Source: Paulownia fortunei (lineage: Eukaryota; Streptophyta; Magnoliopsida; Lamiales; Paulowniaceae). Taken from it: 64,000 nucleotides of DNA. The position numbers and the translations under genes were made by a program. Where the stretch lies: assembly GCA_019321725.1 (NCBI GenBank), contig CM033119.1:1054001-1118000 (forward strand), in the 5' to 3' direction. Under the pieces are notes generated by a model that had not been told where the DNA came from, did no database searches, and saw only the letters and a list, made by a program, of their open reading frames with translations. Every line of letters begins with the position of its first letter. The stretch's first letter is position 1. Of this stretch, positions 48,900-61,502 are shown one piece after another.

Positions 48900-51360
48900 C
48901 TAAAGAGTCAGATCTTTAGGATCCTCAATAATCTTAGCCAAGGTTTGCAAGAAAGCTGCCAGATCAGCACCATATATCACGCGATGATCTGCAGTAACAT
49001 TTACCTGGAAATATTGCAAGCCAGCATAAAGATTAAGGGAGCATTGACAAGTTCTCAGTTAAGAGAATGCATATGTAAAGTAAAAGCAGTTATAATTAAT
49101 ATGATCCCACCTGCATCTGAGTTTTCATGCCAATTCGACCATCCTTAGTACCAACAATAGTGGGTTGAGAAGCTCCAACAGCCATAATTGCACCCTGTGG
49201 AAATCCCATATATGGTCCAAGACATTAAATAAGATGAATTGCGAAAAATCCTCATTCTCAGGCAACGCATCAACAATAATGCTTTCATAATATAATTTAA
49301 AACACTTACAGTTCCTGGTGGCAAGATGGCATCAAAGCGATCCACCCCAAACATTCCAAGGTTAGATAGAGTGAAAGTGCCTGTAAAGCAATAAAACAAC
49401 CAAGGTAAGCAGAAGTTTAATACAAGGAAAGGGATGCGCATGAATTTTCATGAGTCTTCCAGTTCCTTTTCTTGAAATTTTGCAGTAAGTGGAGTAGAAG
49501 CAGCTTGTGTAATTTAAGCAGGTGCGAGCAATTAAATAGCCTAGTTACCTGTAGTGTATTCATTAGGTTGGAGCTGCTTTGCCCGTGCCTTATCAACCAA
49601 CTCCTTCCACTTTCTTGATAATGAATATATGTCAATCTAAGACAAATATAATGAGAAAAACAAATTACTGTAAAAAGCCAACAGAGAAGGGCAATGAAGA
49701 TTATAATCTCATACAAATTTAATAAAAAAAATGAGGTATGGTCAACCTTGTCAGCATCTTGAAGTACTGGCGTAATCAAACCACCATCTATGGCTACAGC
49801 CACTGCAATGTTGATATGACTGTTATATGTAAAGCTCTTGCCATCTCTGCAACTAGAATTCACAACAGGATGTTTGACCAAAGCCAGAGCTGTTGCCTTG
49901 GCTAGCAATGCTGTCATGGTCACTCCCTTAGACTTGATCTGAAAAGTATTTGCAAAGATTACAACTTGTTAAACAGTCTCAACGAGAAAAATAGAAAAGA
50001 AGCATTTCCTTGAAGCAAACTCATTGAAACAAGGACCAGTGGATCAACTCCCCAGTACGTTGTCTAGATTCCCAAAAGCTGCAAGATTTTCCCCATATTA
50101 TCCTGTTCCACTGGTTTCATATGTTTCTTCAATAAAAGTGCCAGAAAGATCATGCTTGTTTCATTTATAAAATACTCAGTCGGCTTTTTTGCAAATTTAG
50201 CTACTAAAATGGTTCCCAATAACAGCCTATATCACTCGTTGGAAATTAATAAAGCAGTCTATATACGGATTTTTACAAAATTCAAAGTATTTCACCAAAG
50301 ATTTGAGAGTACCAATGTTCTGGAGACCTATTCCACTTATTCAGTTTTTCTTTAGTTATGTTGCTACTTCAACCCAAAATTTCATCTCTGCACAAGAATT
50401 GAAACAATCTTTTGAGCAATCCCAACAAAACAAAACATACGACAATCTAGTCAAACAACATTACCTTCTTGTATAAAGCATCAAGAGCATCTGTAGTAAT
50501 AGTATACCCCACTCTGAACGTTGGCACCGCCAAGCTCTCCACCATATTCCTGCTCACAGCGCTTTGCATTGTCGTGAATGGCACCACAGACCCCAACTCC
50601 ACACCACTTGGCTTAGCCGCCTCACTAGCCACCACTGTAGCACCACCACCACTCACTTTTGCAGCAGCCAAAGCAGCTTCTACGTCCTTAGCCACCACCC
50701 TCCCGTTTGGCCCACTCCCAACTACTCCCTTCAAATCCACCCCCAAATCTTTCGCCAATTTCTTCGCATAAGGCGAAGCCACCACCCTCTTTCCCCCTTC
50801 AGACGCTGGATGCACAGCCGATCCCAATGCACCCACGTTCACTGCAGTGCTGCTAACACTAGCTTTTACAGCTGGTGTAGCAGCAGCAGCAGCAACAGGG
50901 TTTGGCACTTCATCCAACACCTTCGGAGCATCATTATTATCAGCGGCCGGCACTGATTCGGGGGCAGACGAAGACGTTTTCTTCGATTGGGCAAGCGCGA
51001 TTTCTTCCTCGGTCTCGGCGAGTAAAGCAATGGTGGATCCAACGGCAGCAGAAAGACCTTCATCGACAATAATGGCAGCCAAATACCCATCATAAAACGA
51101 TTCCACATCCATATCCGCCTTATCAGACTCAACCACCACAACTGACTCGCCCTTCGACAGCTTATCACCCTCCGATTTGACCCAGCTGACGATTTTTCCC
51201 TCCGTCATCGTGGAGCTGAGGGCCGGCATGAAGATTTCACGGATCTTGGATTGAATAAGATGGGTCGTCCGGGGAGGGGAGCTGCACAGCCAGGGCGGCG
51301 GCGAAGGGACGGGGGAGCAGTGGGGATGAAAGAAGTCTGGAGGAGGTGAGAATGAGACAT
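48900..51360 (-). CDS. EMB3003: Plastid pyruvate dehydrogenase E2 (dihydrolipoyl acetyltransferase), with apparent frameshift in the transit peptide
   Basis: Exons 51360-50465, 49938-49747, 49636-49549, 49380-49310, 49194-49111 and 49004-48900 join in phase; from the internal ATG at 51229 they encode 434 residues. In order: lipoyl domain (MPALSSTMTEGKIVSW, lipoyl lysine in ESDKADM), Ala/Pro linker, E1/E3-binding domain (ASPYAKKLAKDLGVDL, GPNGRVVAKDVEAA), and catalytic core with FGVDRFDAILPPG and the DHRVIYGAD active site (His407). The enzyme moves the acetyl group to CoA, supplying plastid acetyl-CoA for fatty acid synthesis. AVHPASEGGKR and VELGSVVPFTTMQ point to the EMB3003 (At1g34430) type rather than LTA2. 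Problem: the only upstream ATG (51360) opens a transit-peptide-like frame that is out of frame with the lipoyl domain and hits a stop, while the lipoyl frame itself has no upstream ATG. The switch falls near the C-run at 51271-51280. Confidence 0.9.
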
Positions 51361-52362
51361 CGTCTAGTCCGTGAAAATTCGAGAGAGAAGGGAGAAAGAA
51401 GGGTTTGATGAAATGGGGTTAGAGTATTGCTGTTAAGAGGGGAAAAAAGATAGTGGATTTCTCGAATGCATCGAAGGAAGGAGCGGAGCTTTCAAGACTC
51501 AACCAACTTTACCGGTATTGTCAAGAAGACTGATGAGAAGGGAAGTGTGTACTGTGTGTAAATCTGGCTATTTCATTTTTGTTTTTCCCTTTTTTTTTTT
51601 TTTTCTCTAATTTATTTGTTGCTTGTATTTTTCCATCTATATGCAAATAAAAAAAAGAAAAAAAGAGTCTTGGACATGAATTGTTAAAAGTTTGTTTAAG
51701 TTTGATTGAAGAACCAAAACAATTTTGAGTATTAAATTTATGGGTTAAGACTAACTATTGAATGTTAATGTATTAAATTAATTAGATTACTCGGATTTCC
51801 ATGATATATAAGTTAAAATTCAAGTTTTACTAAGTAATATAATCTGGAGTTCAGATGTTTGAGATTTTAATACTTTTTTTTGTTCCTTTTACATATTTTC
51901 AAGTTGATTTTTTTGATTAATACAAAATTAAGTATATATGTTGAGTTTTCAAACAATTGCTTAAGTTTTAATAATAAGTGTGTCAACTCATAATAGATAA
52001 CACATTCTATTCGCATCACATTTGGAGAAACTTTGAATTTTATAAAGACAATAATTCATAAATTCAACTTAAATAATCTATTGAAATTTCAAAACTCTTT
52101 ATAGCACATTCTTATGCCTTGTAAGTTGTTCGTAATTATATAGTATATTATGGGGGGATGTTTCATAATCTATGGGACGTAAAAAGGAACCATTTATAAG
52201 TCGGAGGGTCTCTTATTGCAATTATCCGAAATAATTTACTAAAGCGAGCGCGACTTCCTTCTGTAAACGTTTTGACAGATGAAAAAAGCGCTTTTGACTA
52301 CACATCATCAACACAAAGGTAGATTAACCCAAGGGATAAAGAAAACCGCAGAAGTTTTGAGC
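51361..52362. other. Divergent promoter region between E2 and exonuclease genes
   Basis: About 1 kb separates the start of the minus-strand E2 gene from the plus-strand exonuclease gene, so it must contain both promoters. A T-run lies at 51588-51604. The rest is AT-rich, with no coding sequence. Confidence 0.6.
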
Positions 52363-55300
52363 ATGGCGGAATTGCTGGAAGCAGTCCTATCCATTTCTAT
52401 GGCTTCCTCTCTTCAAATTAGTAAAAGTTCTCATATTAAGTTTTCTTGTCATTGTCTGAAGCCCTCCACAGCTCACCATCTGCCTTTTTTCATTTCACTT
52501 CCAAATTCAAGAACCCAAAAGGCAAAATCTTGGAAACTCATCAAACCCCTCTTTTCAGCAGCATCCTGTAATCAGTCAGCTGTTAATGATGACACAATTT
52601 TGCCTCCACTACCAAAGAATGAAGCCTTGAGTGTAAATAGTAGTAGTAATTGCAGTAATAAGATGTCAAGAAAGAGGAGGGTGTTTTTCTTGGATGTGAA
52701 TCCATTGTGTTATAAAGGGAGCACTCCGAGTTTGGACTCTTTTGCTCATTGGATTTCCCTTTTCTTTTCCCAAGTCAGCCTCAATGACCCTGTCATAGCT
52801 GTAAGCCCCTTGTGTTTTCTTTTTGGTGGGTGCGTGTGCGTGTGCGTGTGAGTAAATATGCTCCCGCGAATGGTGAAAAGATTGTATCTTGATTATCTGG
52901 ACGGTTCATGGATGCATATACCAATGCTGCTATATATTTGTTGAGTGTGCGTCTGATTAAATACTCCCTTGTTGCATAGATGATGTCTGTACAGATATAT
53001 GAGGGGATTGTCTGTTTTATTGATTGGCATTGAATTACTTCATAAAAGGTGGTGACAGTACATTATTTTCAAACGAATGGAGTTGACAAGGATATTCAAT
53101 TAATTTACCTTTGACTGCAGAAATCTATTCGCTTTGTATAGTTTGAATTCAGTAGGCCTCCATTTGTTGTTAGGCCTTTAAGGCTTGAACTTTGCTGAGC
53201 AGTTTCTTGCTGCCAAATTTTTGTACTCATTGATTTGTGTAACAGAAGAATTGTGGTAGTGTTTTCTTTAATATGTGAGATTGTTGCTCTATACCATTAT
53301 CGCTGGTTAAGTAAATGTGAAAAATCTCAGTTATCTGTCAATAAAACAAAGGAACAGATCCTGGAACTTTTGTCTGGGCCAGCAACATTTCTTGGCTTTC
53401 CTTTTGGGTCATGTTGCAGATGAAGGGGATGAGAGGGAGGGTATTAATCTAGAAAATGATTCCCTGTGGGAATATGAGTTGGCAACTTATACCTATTGCT
53501 ATTCGAATGATATTTTCATGAATGACTGTAAAATTATCCATTCCATGTATAGGTTCTTGATGGGGAAAGAGGCAATGAGTACCGCAGGCAAATACTACCA
53601 TCATATAAAGCGAATAGAAGGAAAATATTGCCGCAATTCCCTGCCGTGGAAAGGTTTCCAAGAAGTTCTTTTGGAAGATCACATAAACTTGTCGTGGATG
53701 TTCTTCAGAAATGCAATGTGACAGTGAGTGAAGGTTCACGTTCATCAAATTTATTGCTAATTTATTAAAAATTATAGTTTGGCAAAAAATATTGAAGTCG
53801 AGAGTCACAAAACTCTTCCCACAATATTTACTTGTAGCTAGGTGATGCTAACTGAAAATTGTAAGTTTTAGCATCTGATGGTAGGGTAAGAGAATGCATG
53901 TCATCTCTCAAAAATTGTATTTAAGCCTTTTAGATTTCTTTATGCACCCTGATACCGGTAAGAGACTTCATTGAGATGGAAGAAAGGGCAACTATTCATT
54001 ACTATGTTGATGGAAGTTCTTAAATTGCATTAAGCATAATTATTAAAGTTCATGCTGAACAACATGCATCTAAGCTTTACATATAACAGCCTAGTCTGGA
54101 AGATTATCTTCTGGTGTCAAGTGTCAATTGGTCCACCAATTTTGACACCTTAGACAAAGAATGTTTAACCACGCTTTGAAAGCAACAACTTATGTTGCAG
54201 GAGAAAATAGAATGGAGTAGGAATGAAAATTCTAAGATCTTATTAAATACTCAATTTTACAACCTTAACTCGCAGGTTGTGAAGATTGAAGGGCATGAAG
54301 CGGATGATGTTGTCGCAACACTTGTACATCAAGTGCTACTGAAGGGATATCGAGCTGTAATTGCTTCTCCCGACAAAGATTTCAAGCAACTGATATCAGA
54401 AGATGTTCAGATTGTTATACCTGTGCCAGAATTGGATAGATGGTCCTTTTACACCCTAAAGCACTACATAGCTCAGTACAATTGCGACCCACAATCTGAT
54501 CTGAGCTTAAGTAAGCATTTCATATTATGCTGTTTGATGTGGTAACTACATGTTGCTGCAATTATTCATTGAGTGCATACAGAAAACGCTGTGAAGTATG
54601 AGGATCAATGATCTGAGTTCCATACCAAGTTGCAACTGTCATCAATCGTTTTTGCTCTGTAAAAACTCACTACAAAGTCAATTTTGCATCTAAAGTTGTA
54701 TGTTATTGTCCCCAAAAGTTGCTTTAGTCTTGTTCTTCCTGTGGTAAAATATACTATCCTGGCTATAGTCAAAATGGCTGTGTCAACTATTTAACAGATA
54801 GATGAAGAAGAACTCATTTTGATAGTTAACTACGCAAAATTGGATATCTCTTTCAGTGAAGTTGGGTTACTAATAAATACAAGCTTGGGAAGGAGAAGAA
54901 TCAGTACCATTACCATTTAAAAAAAAAAGACTTTTCTATTGCTGGTTTTATTATCTGAGCAGACTATGGTTGGCAGGATGCATTTTGGGTGATGAAATAG
55001 ATGGTGTCCCTGGCATTCAGCATCTTGCTCCTGGTTTTGGTCGAAAGACTGCTCTAAAGCTCTTGAAAAAACATGGGTCTTTGGAAAATTTACTTAGTGC
55101 TGCCAGTGTGAGATCTGTGGGCAGACAATATGCACAAGAAGCCCTAACAAAGTATGCTGATTTTCTGCGGAGGAATTATGAAGTTCTTTCTTTAAAGAGG
55201 TAATCACCTTGCTGTAAAAATAATGCTTCATATTAATATCCTTCTCTGATCTTTCCTTTTCAATAATCATTTCTTTTACCATTACTTCGTAAGTTTCATA

Positions 55301-55837
55301 TTTCACACTCCTGGATTGCATTTTACAGGGATGTTGATATCCAGATTGAGGAGCAGTGGCTGTCTAGGAGAGATGAACAAAATGATTCAGTTATCTTATC
55401 CAGCTTTGTGGACCTTCTGAGTAAAACTCGGGTTTTCAAATGGCAAAATCGATCCCATTTAAATGGTAAGCTACTACATAGATATATGGAAGGCACAGCC
55501 AGCCTTTTCTTTTCCAGTTCATAATTTGCTCGCATTAATTTCCAAAGGGGGCAATCAATATTACATTGTACTTCTGGCTTTTTTTTGGAGGTGATGAAAT
55601 CATTGCATTATTTGGTTTGAGGTTTAAGAGATGATATTAAGATTTTTCCTGAAGAGAGGCACTCAGTACTGCTTAAAATTCCACACTGCCTGATGAATAT
55701 TCTGATATGGATGTGAAAACCAAATGTCACAATTCTGAAAGCACATAAATCATATGCATATGATTTAAAAGCCAAATTTTCTGCTTGATTAATTGAAGGC
55801 TCTTATATTGCTTATAGGCTCGAAAGCAGTGACATAG
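52363..55837 (+). CDS. 5'-3' exonuclease family protein (PolI-type FEN domain), probably organellar
   Basis: Six exons, 52363-52800, 53553-53723, 54276-54510, 54977-55199, 55329-55465 and 55818-55837, join in phase to 407 residues; the last exon adds only six codons and the stop. Residues 1-100 are Ser-rich with few acids, as in a plastid or mitochondrial transit peptide. The nuclease core keeps the metal-binding acids: FFLDVNPL (Asp111), VLDGERGNEYRRQILPSYKANR (Asp149), EGHEADDVVA (Glu211, Asp213, Asp214), SPDKDF (Asp236, Asp238) and the helix-3-turn-helix GDEIDGVPGI (Asp287, Asp290). Bacterial relatives are the 5' nuclease domain of DNA polymerase I, which removes RNA primers and flaps; a similar role in organelle DNA is inferred. 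Other in-frame starts are 52279 and 52399 (MASSLQIS), and the last is a plausible transit peptide start. From memory it resembles At1g34380 and At3g52050. Confidence 0.87.
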
Positions 55838-57301
55838 TGGAGCTTTGGTTGGTGGCTGCTTCCTATATGGTCATTGCAAGACTTATGCCACGTACTGCAA
55901 AGCAACATTACCTGCTAAATGGTGGATAAAAAGAATCATGGCAGGGTGATGAAACCAGAATTATACAGTTTCTCTATGGGTAAGCTCCATCTCTCAACCA
56001 CCCCACAACCCAAGCGTGTGGTCTGAAAAATATGCATTCTTTTTGGGCATCAGGCACACATGACAACCAACCACCGAAATCTCTGGGCCTGCAATGGTGG
56101 GGTTGTTGTTGTCTATAATAGCACATCAGGTTTTGAAGTCTTCCCAGCTGCAGAGGATATCCATGTCCATATGTACACATGAGAAGTCACTGTTTTGGGC
56201 TTTGCAAATGAAGGTGTATTTTTTTTTTGAGCAAATTACCTGCATGGGTGATGCAGCTAAAGTTGTACAACTATATTCAGTACCCAGAGCTCTTTGTTGG
56301 GGCAAATATGATAGATTCGAGTATTATGGCATACGACTAGTGATCTAACAGAACTACTCTATAAAGAGCCAGATGATAAGAAAGTGCTTAGCTTTTTTTG
56401 CAACTCTTGGAGCTTGCAGACATCCATAAGTGTGACCATGAGCTTGCTGTTGTAAAAGACAATGTCTATAAACGCCTTAAAAATTGAAGGAATCACTTCT
56501 GGTATTTATAAAAGCTATACAAATCAGATATGTCTTTGTATCATTGACCTTCAGATTACAAAAACTTAGCATGCAAAAGCTGCACAGACCCAAAATTCAA
56601 CCCTTTGAAGGGGCTTCTTGTTTAAGAGGTACTAAACTTATTAGTTCCAGAATGGCCATCTATTGTAATATTTACTTGTATAATACTCTACGACAGAAAT
56701 GTTGTTGTCATTCTTGCAAATGCACTTTTCTTGTTCTGCAACTCACTACAGAAATTGAAAATTTGCAGAGAAAGCGGTTCCGTTGAAAATATTGTGAGCC
56801 CAACCAATAGACCATCTACCATGAACTATTTGGGGCCCATGAACTAATTTTGCAAAACTACATTTCTATCACCACAGGCCACAAACACAAAGGCAAAGGC
56901 CAACCACAAACATATATGCTGTTTCAAAATAAAAATAACCACAAAAATATATGCTACTACTAGAGACATTTCCTTTGATTTAAAAACATTAAAGGATATA
57001 AAATAAAAGCCCAGTCACATTAATATTAAAAAAAATAAAAAATCATAGTAAATGGAAAAGGAAATTCACAAATGGGTCCCGGTTCAATATACTACCCGGT
57101 CCGGTTGAGTTTGGGTCTGAGAATTTGGTTGAGATAAACTAGTGAACTTTATCTACAATGCAGTAAACCAAAAATTTCCAGGAATGATGCTAGGAACAGC
57201 CCAAGATATTGATTCTTGATGCTTCCAAGGTTCAATCTTTGCACATATTACTCACAAAGAAGCTTAGAGTTAGTGTGAAAAAATACAGGTAGAAAAAGAG
57301 A
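55838..57301. other. Intergenic region between exonuclease and PYG7
   Basis: This contains the exonuclease 3' flank and the PYG7 promoter and leader. No gene, RNA gene or clear transposon ends were recognised. Confidence 0.55.
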
Positions 57302-60300
57302 ATGCTAATCCAGTGCACCTTTTCACCTCCTTTGCAACACTGTGACAGCACCGCCATATTTATCCCAAATTTAAAACCAAGAAACAAGCATCAGTGCCCC
57401 ATTTCCTGTGCCTTTTCGATCTTCCACAGTAATGAAACATCTCTTTGTTACCTTTCACGAAAGCCCACAAAGAGGAAGTTCAGGGTCCCCAGACTTTCCC
57501 TTCAGGTATCACTCTGCGCGCGCGCGCGCGCGCGCGCGTGTGTTGGGGTGGGGGGGGGGGGTGCGTTGGGTTAGATAAACTTGCACTAGTTAGTAGTTCC
57601 TTTCATTTTTCATGAAGTTTTCAGGTATATTTTATTTGGTATTGGAATTTGCATGTATGATCTTTATGTTTCTTTCTGCCTTGTGAACTTAGTTTAGTTG
57701 TTTTCAGATATTGCTAATTAAGGATAATAATTACTTCAGTGAACTCAATTGGTTTACCTTAGATTGATGTTTGCTTGGAAGAACCCAATTTTATTTATGT
57801 GATGAGATAGAATAACCATCAAGAAGAAAATGGTTAAGAACTTACTTGCTGAGTTCAAATAATTCTTTGAATGCTTTTGTTTGGAAATTTTGGGTATGTA
57901 TATGGTTAAGTTGCATTTTTGTTAAACATTGTCGAGGAAGAAGAACAGGAGCAAGTAACGCACGGATGCAACTTAGGCTCCGGAAAAAGCTTAAGTCAGT
58001 ATTTCTTGAGCTAATTATACTATGAGTTGTTTAAGCTTTTATTAGCCATTTATCCAAAACTATCCTACAAATTTCTCCCGTCATGGCTTACCTGGCTGTG
58101 GCTGCATCAAATTTCTTGTTAAGAGTGATTGAGTGAATTTCTTCTCCTAATCAAACTAATATTCATGAAACCAAACCCCCAATGAGCCTGCATAAATGGA
58201 CTTTGGTGGTAGCAGCTGTGCTTGAGGTTAGGAGATGAACTCTTGATGAAATATAGCAGAGAACAAAGAGTGGTCCTGAATCAGCAATAGAGCTAGATAG
58301 CAATTTGTTGAATAACAAAATACAAGAACTTAGCCTTATATGCAAGCCTGTTAACCTAACTTATCCTAACTGCTAAATCCATTCAGTCTTAGGCCTAGAA
58401 AGTAGGTTTGATTTAAACTGACAATAATGTGAGATTCTATGTCCTAGAGTTTTTTATGTCATGAAGCAAGCTTAATCTGGGTATTTAATTATGAGATTCC
58501 TATACTCTCCCTCACGAACCATATTGCATTACTTGCAACTGTTGAATTAGTTATCAACTATGAATAGATAATCTAAAGCGTGAGAAATGTTGATAGCTTC
58601 CCTGACCAAAAGCTTAAGTAAACTAAAGCTTCTCTTCAAGGATATCATCTTCCTTGCTGAGTCTTTATTTTATCTTTGTCAACATCTTTATCAGAATTCA
58701 CTAGCAATCTGATTACACTTGTCAATGTGCTCTTGTTCATTGTCTGGCTTTATCTTTGGTTGTTGTTGAACATAGGTACTTAGAAAGGAAGGCGGGAGTT
58801 ATTCATCCTTGACCTTGACAAAAGTTGAAGGTAATAATGGTTTCATGTTATCAGTGACTTATACTCTTTTATGCTAATTCAACCCCATTTTTATCCTGTA
58901 TCCTAGAAAATATGCAAAGTTCTCTTCTTTTCTTATTTTCATCTTTATTCCCATCTTTGTTTGTGGTTACATGTCTGAATACTAACCAGATAATCGTGCT
59001 TCTTGAATAAAATCTTGCCTTTTGAGTCAGTAATATGGATATCCCTATCTTCATGTGTTCTATTATTTCCGTCTTACTGGCATCTTTGACTAGTTCTGCC
59101 CCTCCCTCCTCACCAACATTCATTACCTTCTGATATAGTTGTATTTTTCACACTGAATCTACTTTTTGACATGATATGCATATGTATCATTGTCTAGCCA
59201 ACTGCTGATGTTTCAAGTTGTTATGTTCTTTCATCCAACTGGAAACATGACTCTTGATTAATTAAGTACATTTATTTGACATCTGAGAACCTTTTCTTGC
59301 TGCTAAATACTTGAGATGTTTTATAAGAATAATATCCTGTAAATTAAACTTCTAATGTTTATTGTTCATGTAGATTAGAACCTGCTATATACTAAGTAAA
59401 TGGTAACTCGTGAAAGTAGAGAAAACAGAGGGTATTTTCTTTCTTCAAAGATGAAAAAATCCATTGCCTTTCTAGTCTTATGTGATGAATTTACCTTCAT
59501 TATGTATCTGTTGAAATCGCAATTTCCTAGGATGGATTTGTTTTCTTTTGGTCTTTTGGAATTTTTTTCTATGCATAACTTCTTCAAATTGGCGATAGGG
59601 AGGTGTAGGATTAGGTCTTTGCTTTTTGATATCCACTTTTTTGGAAATGCTATTGGGTTTAGTACAATGCTACTAAATGATATGAAGCTGATATCACCAT
59701 TTTATTTCAGAAGCCTCATGGAAGCTATCAGTTGGTGAGGAGATGCTAAAAGTAGAAGGACCTTTCCTTTTTGTTTCCACTGTTTTATGTTCATCACTTT
59801 TATGGTTGGCACCTGTTCAAGTGGCACAAGCAAGTGAAGATGTAAGAACAAATGTGGTATATGAGGTTGGGGAGCTGTTTGAATTGGGAATCCAGCTTTC
59901 CTACTTGCTTTTACTTCTAGCTTTGCTTGGGGTTGGGACCTTCTTTGTGATTCGTCAAGTCCTAGTGCGTAGAGAGCTTGATCTTTCTGCGAAAGAATTA
60001 CAAGTAAGTGCATCTGTATAGTTTTCTTCCCACTGTGCTTAGATCCCATGCCATTAGTACTAAACTAGTCTTTATTCCTTTAGTCATCCACATATTTTAG
60101 ACATGGATTAGGAGTCACATTATTCAAATTTGTTGCATGAGTCAAACAGCAGCATTTTGGAAAAGAGTAATCAAATTGATATTGAATACAAAAATGCATT
60201 GGAAATGCTGCTAATTTTTTGAGTGGGGGGATGTAAACATCGTGGCCCATTTTTAATTATTTTCAAAGGAGAAGATTATTCTCTTTACCAAACATATGCA

Positions 60301-60543
60301 GATCCAAAGATGAAAGTTCGTTCCATGATGAGCAACGGAGTATCCACACATTCTCAGCAGTTGAATGTCAGTGATGTAAACTTATAATATGTCTTCATAT
60401 TGAGGCCATGATAAAATTCTCATAGTTTATTTCCTATCAGCCTCCCCCCTTCCCAATCCCTATCCCCTCATAGGCATGTGTTCATGTGTGTGTGTTGAAA
60501 GTAAGGAAAGAGGAATGGATGGAGGGTCCGAGAGGAGGAGGAG

Positions 60544-60592
<49 letters not shown>

Positions 60593-61502
60593 GTAAAGGA
60601 TTAAAAACATGATTGAAGATATACATGAAGATTAAAAAAGTATTATTTAATAGGCTCTTCAGCTTTGGAAGATATACCTCTTGCTTTTTTATAGAACCTG
60701 GTGGAACATTTTATTGTGTTTGCTATATTTCAGTGATTAGGTCTTAGGAGATTTTTAGTAGTTTACACATGTAAATCATTTGGTCTGAACTTAGTGAACT
60801 TGTGAGGATTTTTCAGTTACTAGTTAAGCTTTGCTTTAAATCAAAGTGTGCATTATGGATGAGGTTATGAGATATTAGCCCAGGGCAGAAATTACTTGTT
60901 AAATTATGCAAGAAGCTTGATTTTGTGTTTCCATTTATTGGGCTATAATGATTACGTTTCTCTCTCTCATTTGTAATTATGCAGGAGCAAGTTAGAAGTG
61001 GTGATGCTAGTGCAACGGAGTTATTTGAACTTGGAGCTGTGATGTTGAGAAGAAAGTTTTATCCAGCTGCCACCAAGTTTCTTCTTCAAGCAATTGATAA
61101 ATGGGATGGGGATGACCAAGATCTTGCTCAAGTACAATTTATCTCAATGTTCTGATCAACGTGTATCGGTAATGTGATATCATGCCGTCAATTTGACATA
61201 TATACTTCTTTATTCACCAGGTTTATAATGCCCTTGGTGTCAGTTACATTCGTGATGGAAAAGTTGAGAAGGGTATTGCCCAGTTTGAGAATGCTGTCAA
61301 AATTCAACCAGGTTATGTCACTGCCTGGAACAACCTTGGTGATGCCTATGAGAAAACCAATGACCTCAAATCTGCTTTAAGGGCATTTGAAGAAGTTCTG
61401 CTCTTCGATCCTAACAACAAGGTTGCACGTCCCAGAAGAGATGCCCTGAAGGAAAAAGTCGACATGTACAAAGGAGTTACTGTAAAATCAAAGAAGAAAT
61501 GA
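57302..61502 (+). CDS. PYG7: PYG7-like TPR protein, photosystem I assembly factor of thylakoids
   Basis: Five exons, 57302-57505, 58776-58830, 59711-60003, 60985-61131 and 61221-61502, give 326 residues. Direct joining of exon 1 to exon 3 breaks the frame and hits a stop. The 55-nt exon at 58776-58830 has good splice sites (catag|gt, gaag|gtaata) and restores the phase, giving KVEEASWKLS across the junction. Residues 1-80 are basic and Ser-rich, a likely plastid transit peptide. Two hydrophobic segments follow ([19 protein letters not shown] and [19 protein letters not shown]), then TPR repeats: [40 protein letters not shown], and [20 protein letters not shown], ending in a basic KSKKK tail. 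Arabidopsis PYG7 (At1g22700), related to cyanobacterial Ycf37, is needed for photosystem I assembly with Ycf3. The intron 1 donor is followed within 10 bases by a (GC)n repeat. Confidence 0.88.
57516..57562. repeat. (GC)n-(GT)n-G-run compound repeat beside the PYG7 exon 1 donor
   Basis: Eleven or more GC dinucleotides, then gtgtgttgggg and a run of G residues to about 57561, starting ten bases after the splice donor at 57506. Alternating GC of this length is rare in AT-rich plant DNA and can adopt Z-DNA. Confidence 0.9.
60545..60592. repeat. (GT)n(GA)n compound microsatellite in PYG7 intron 3
   Basis: About 11 GT units followed directly by about 13 GA units in the intron between exons 3 and 4. 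Confidence 0.9.

Noticed and set aside
50469..51095. Long plus-strand frames opposite E2 exon 1
   Set aside because: These are antisense shadows of the GC-rich Ala/Val-rich coding exon. The minus strand encodes clear lipoyl and subunit-binding domains.
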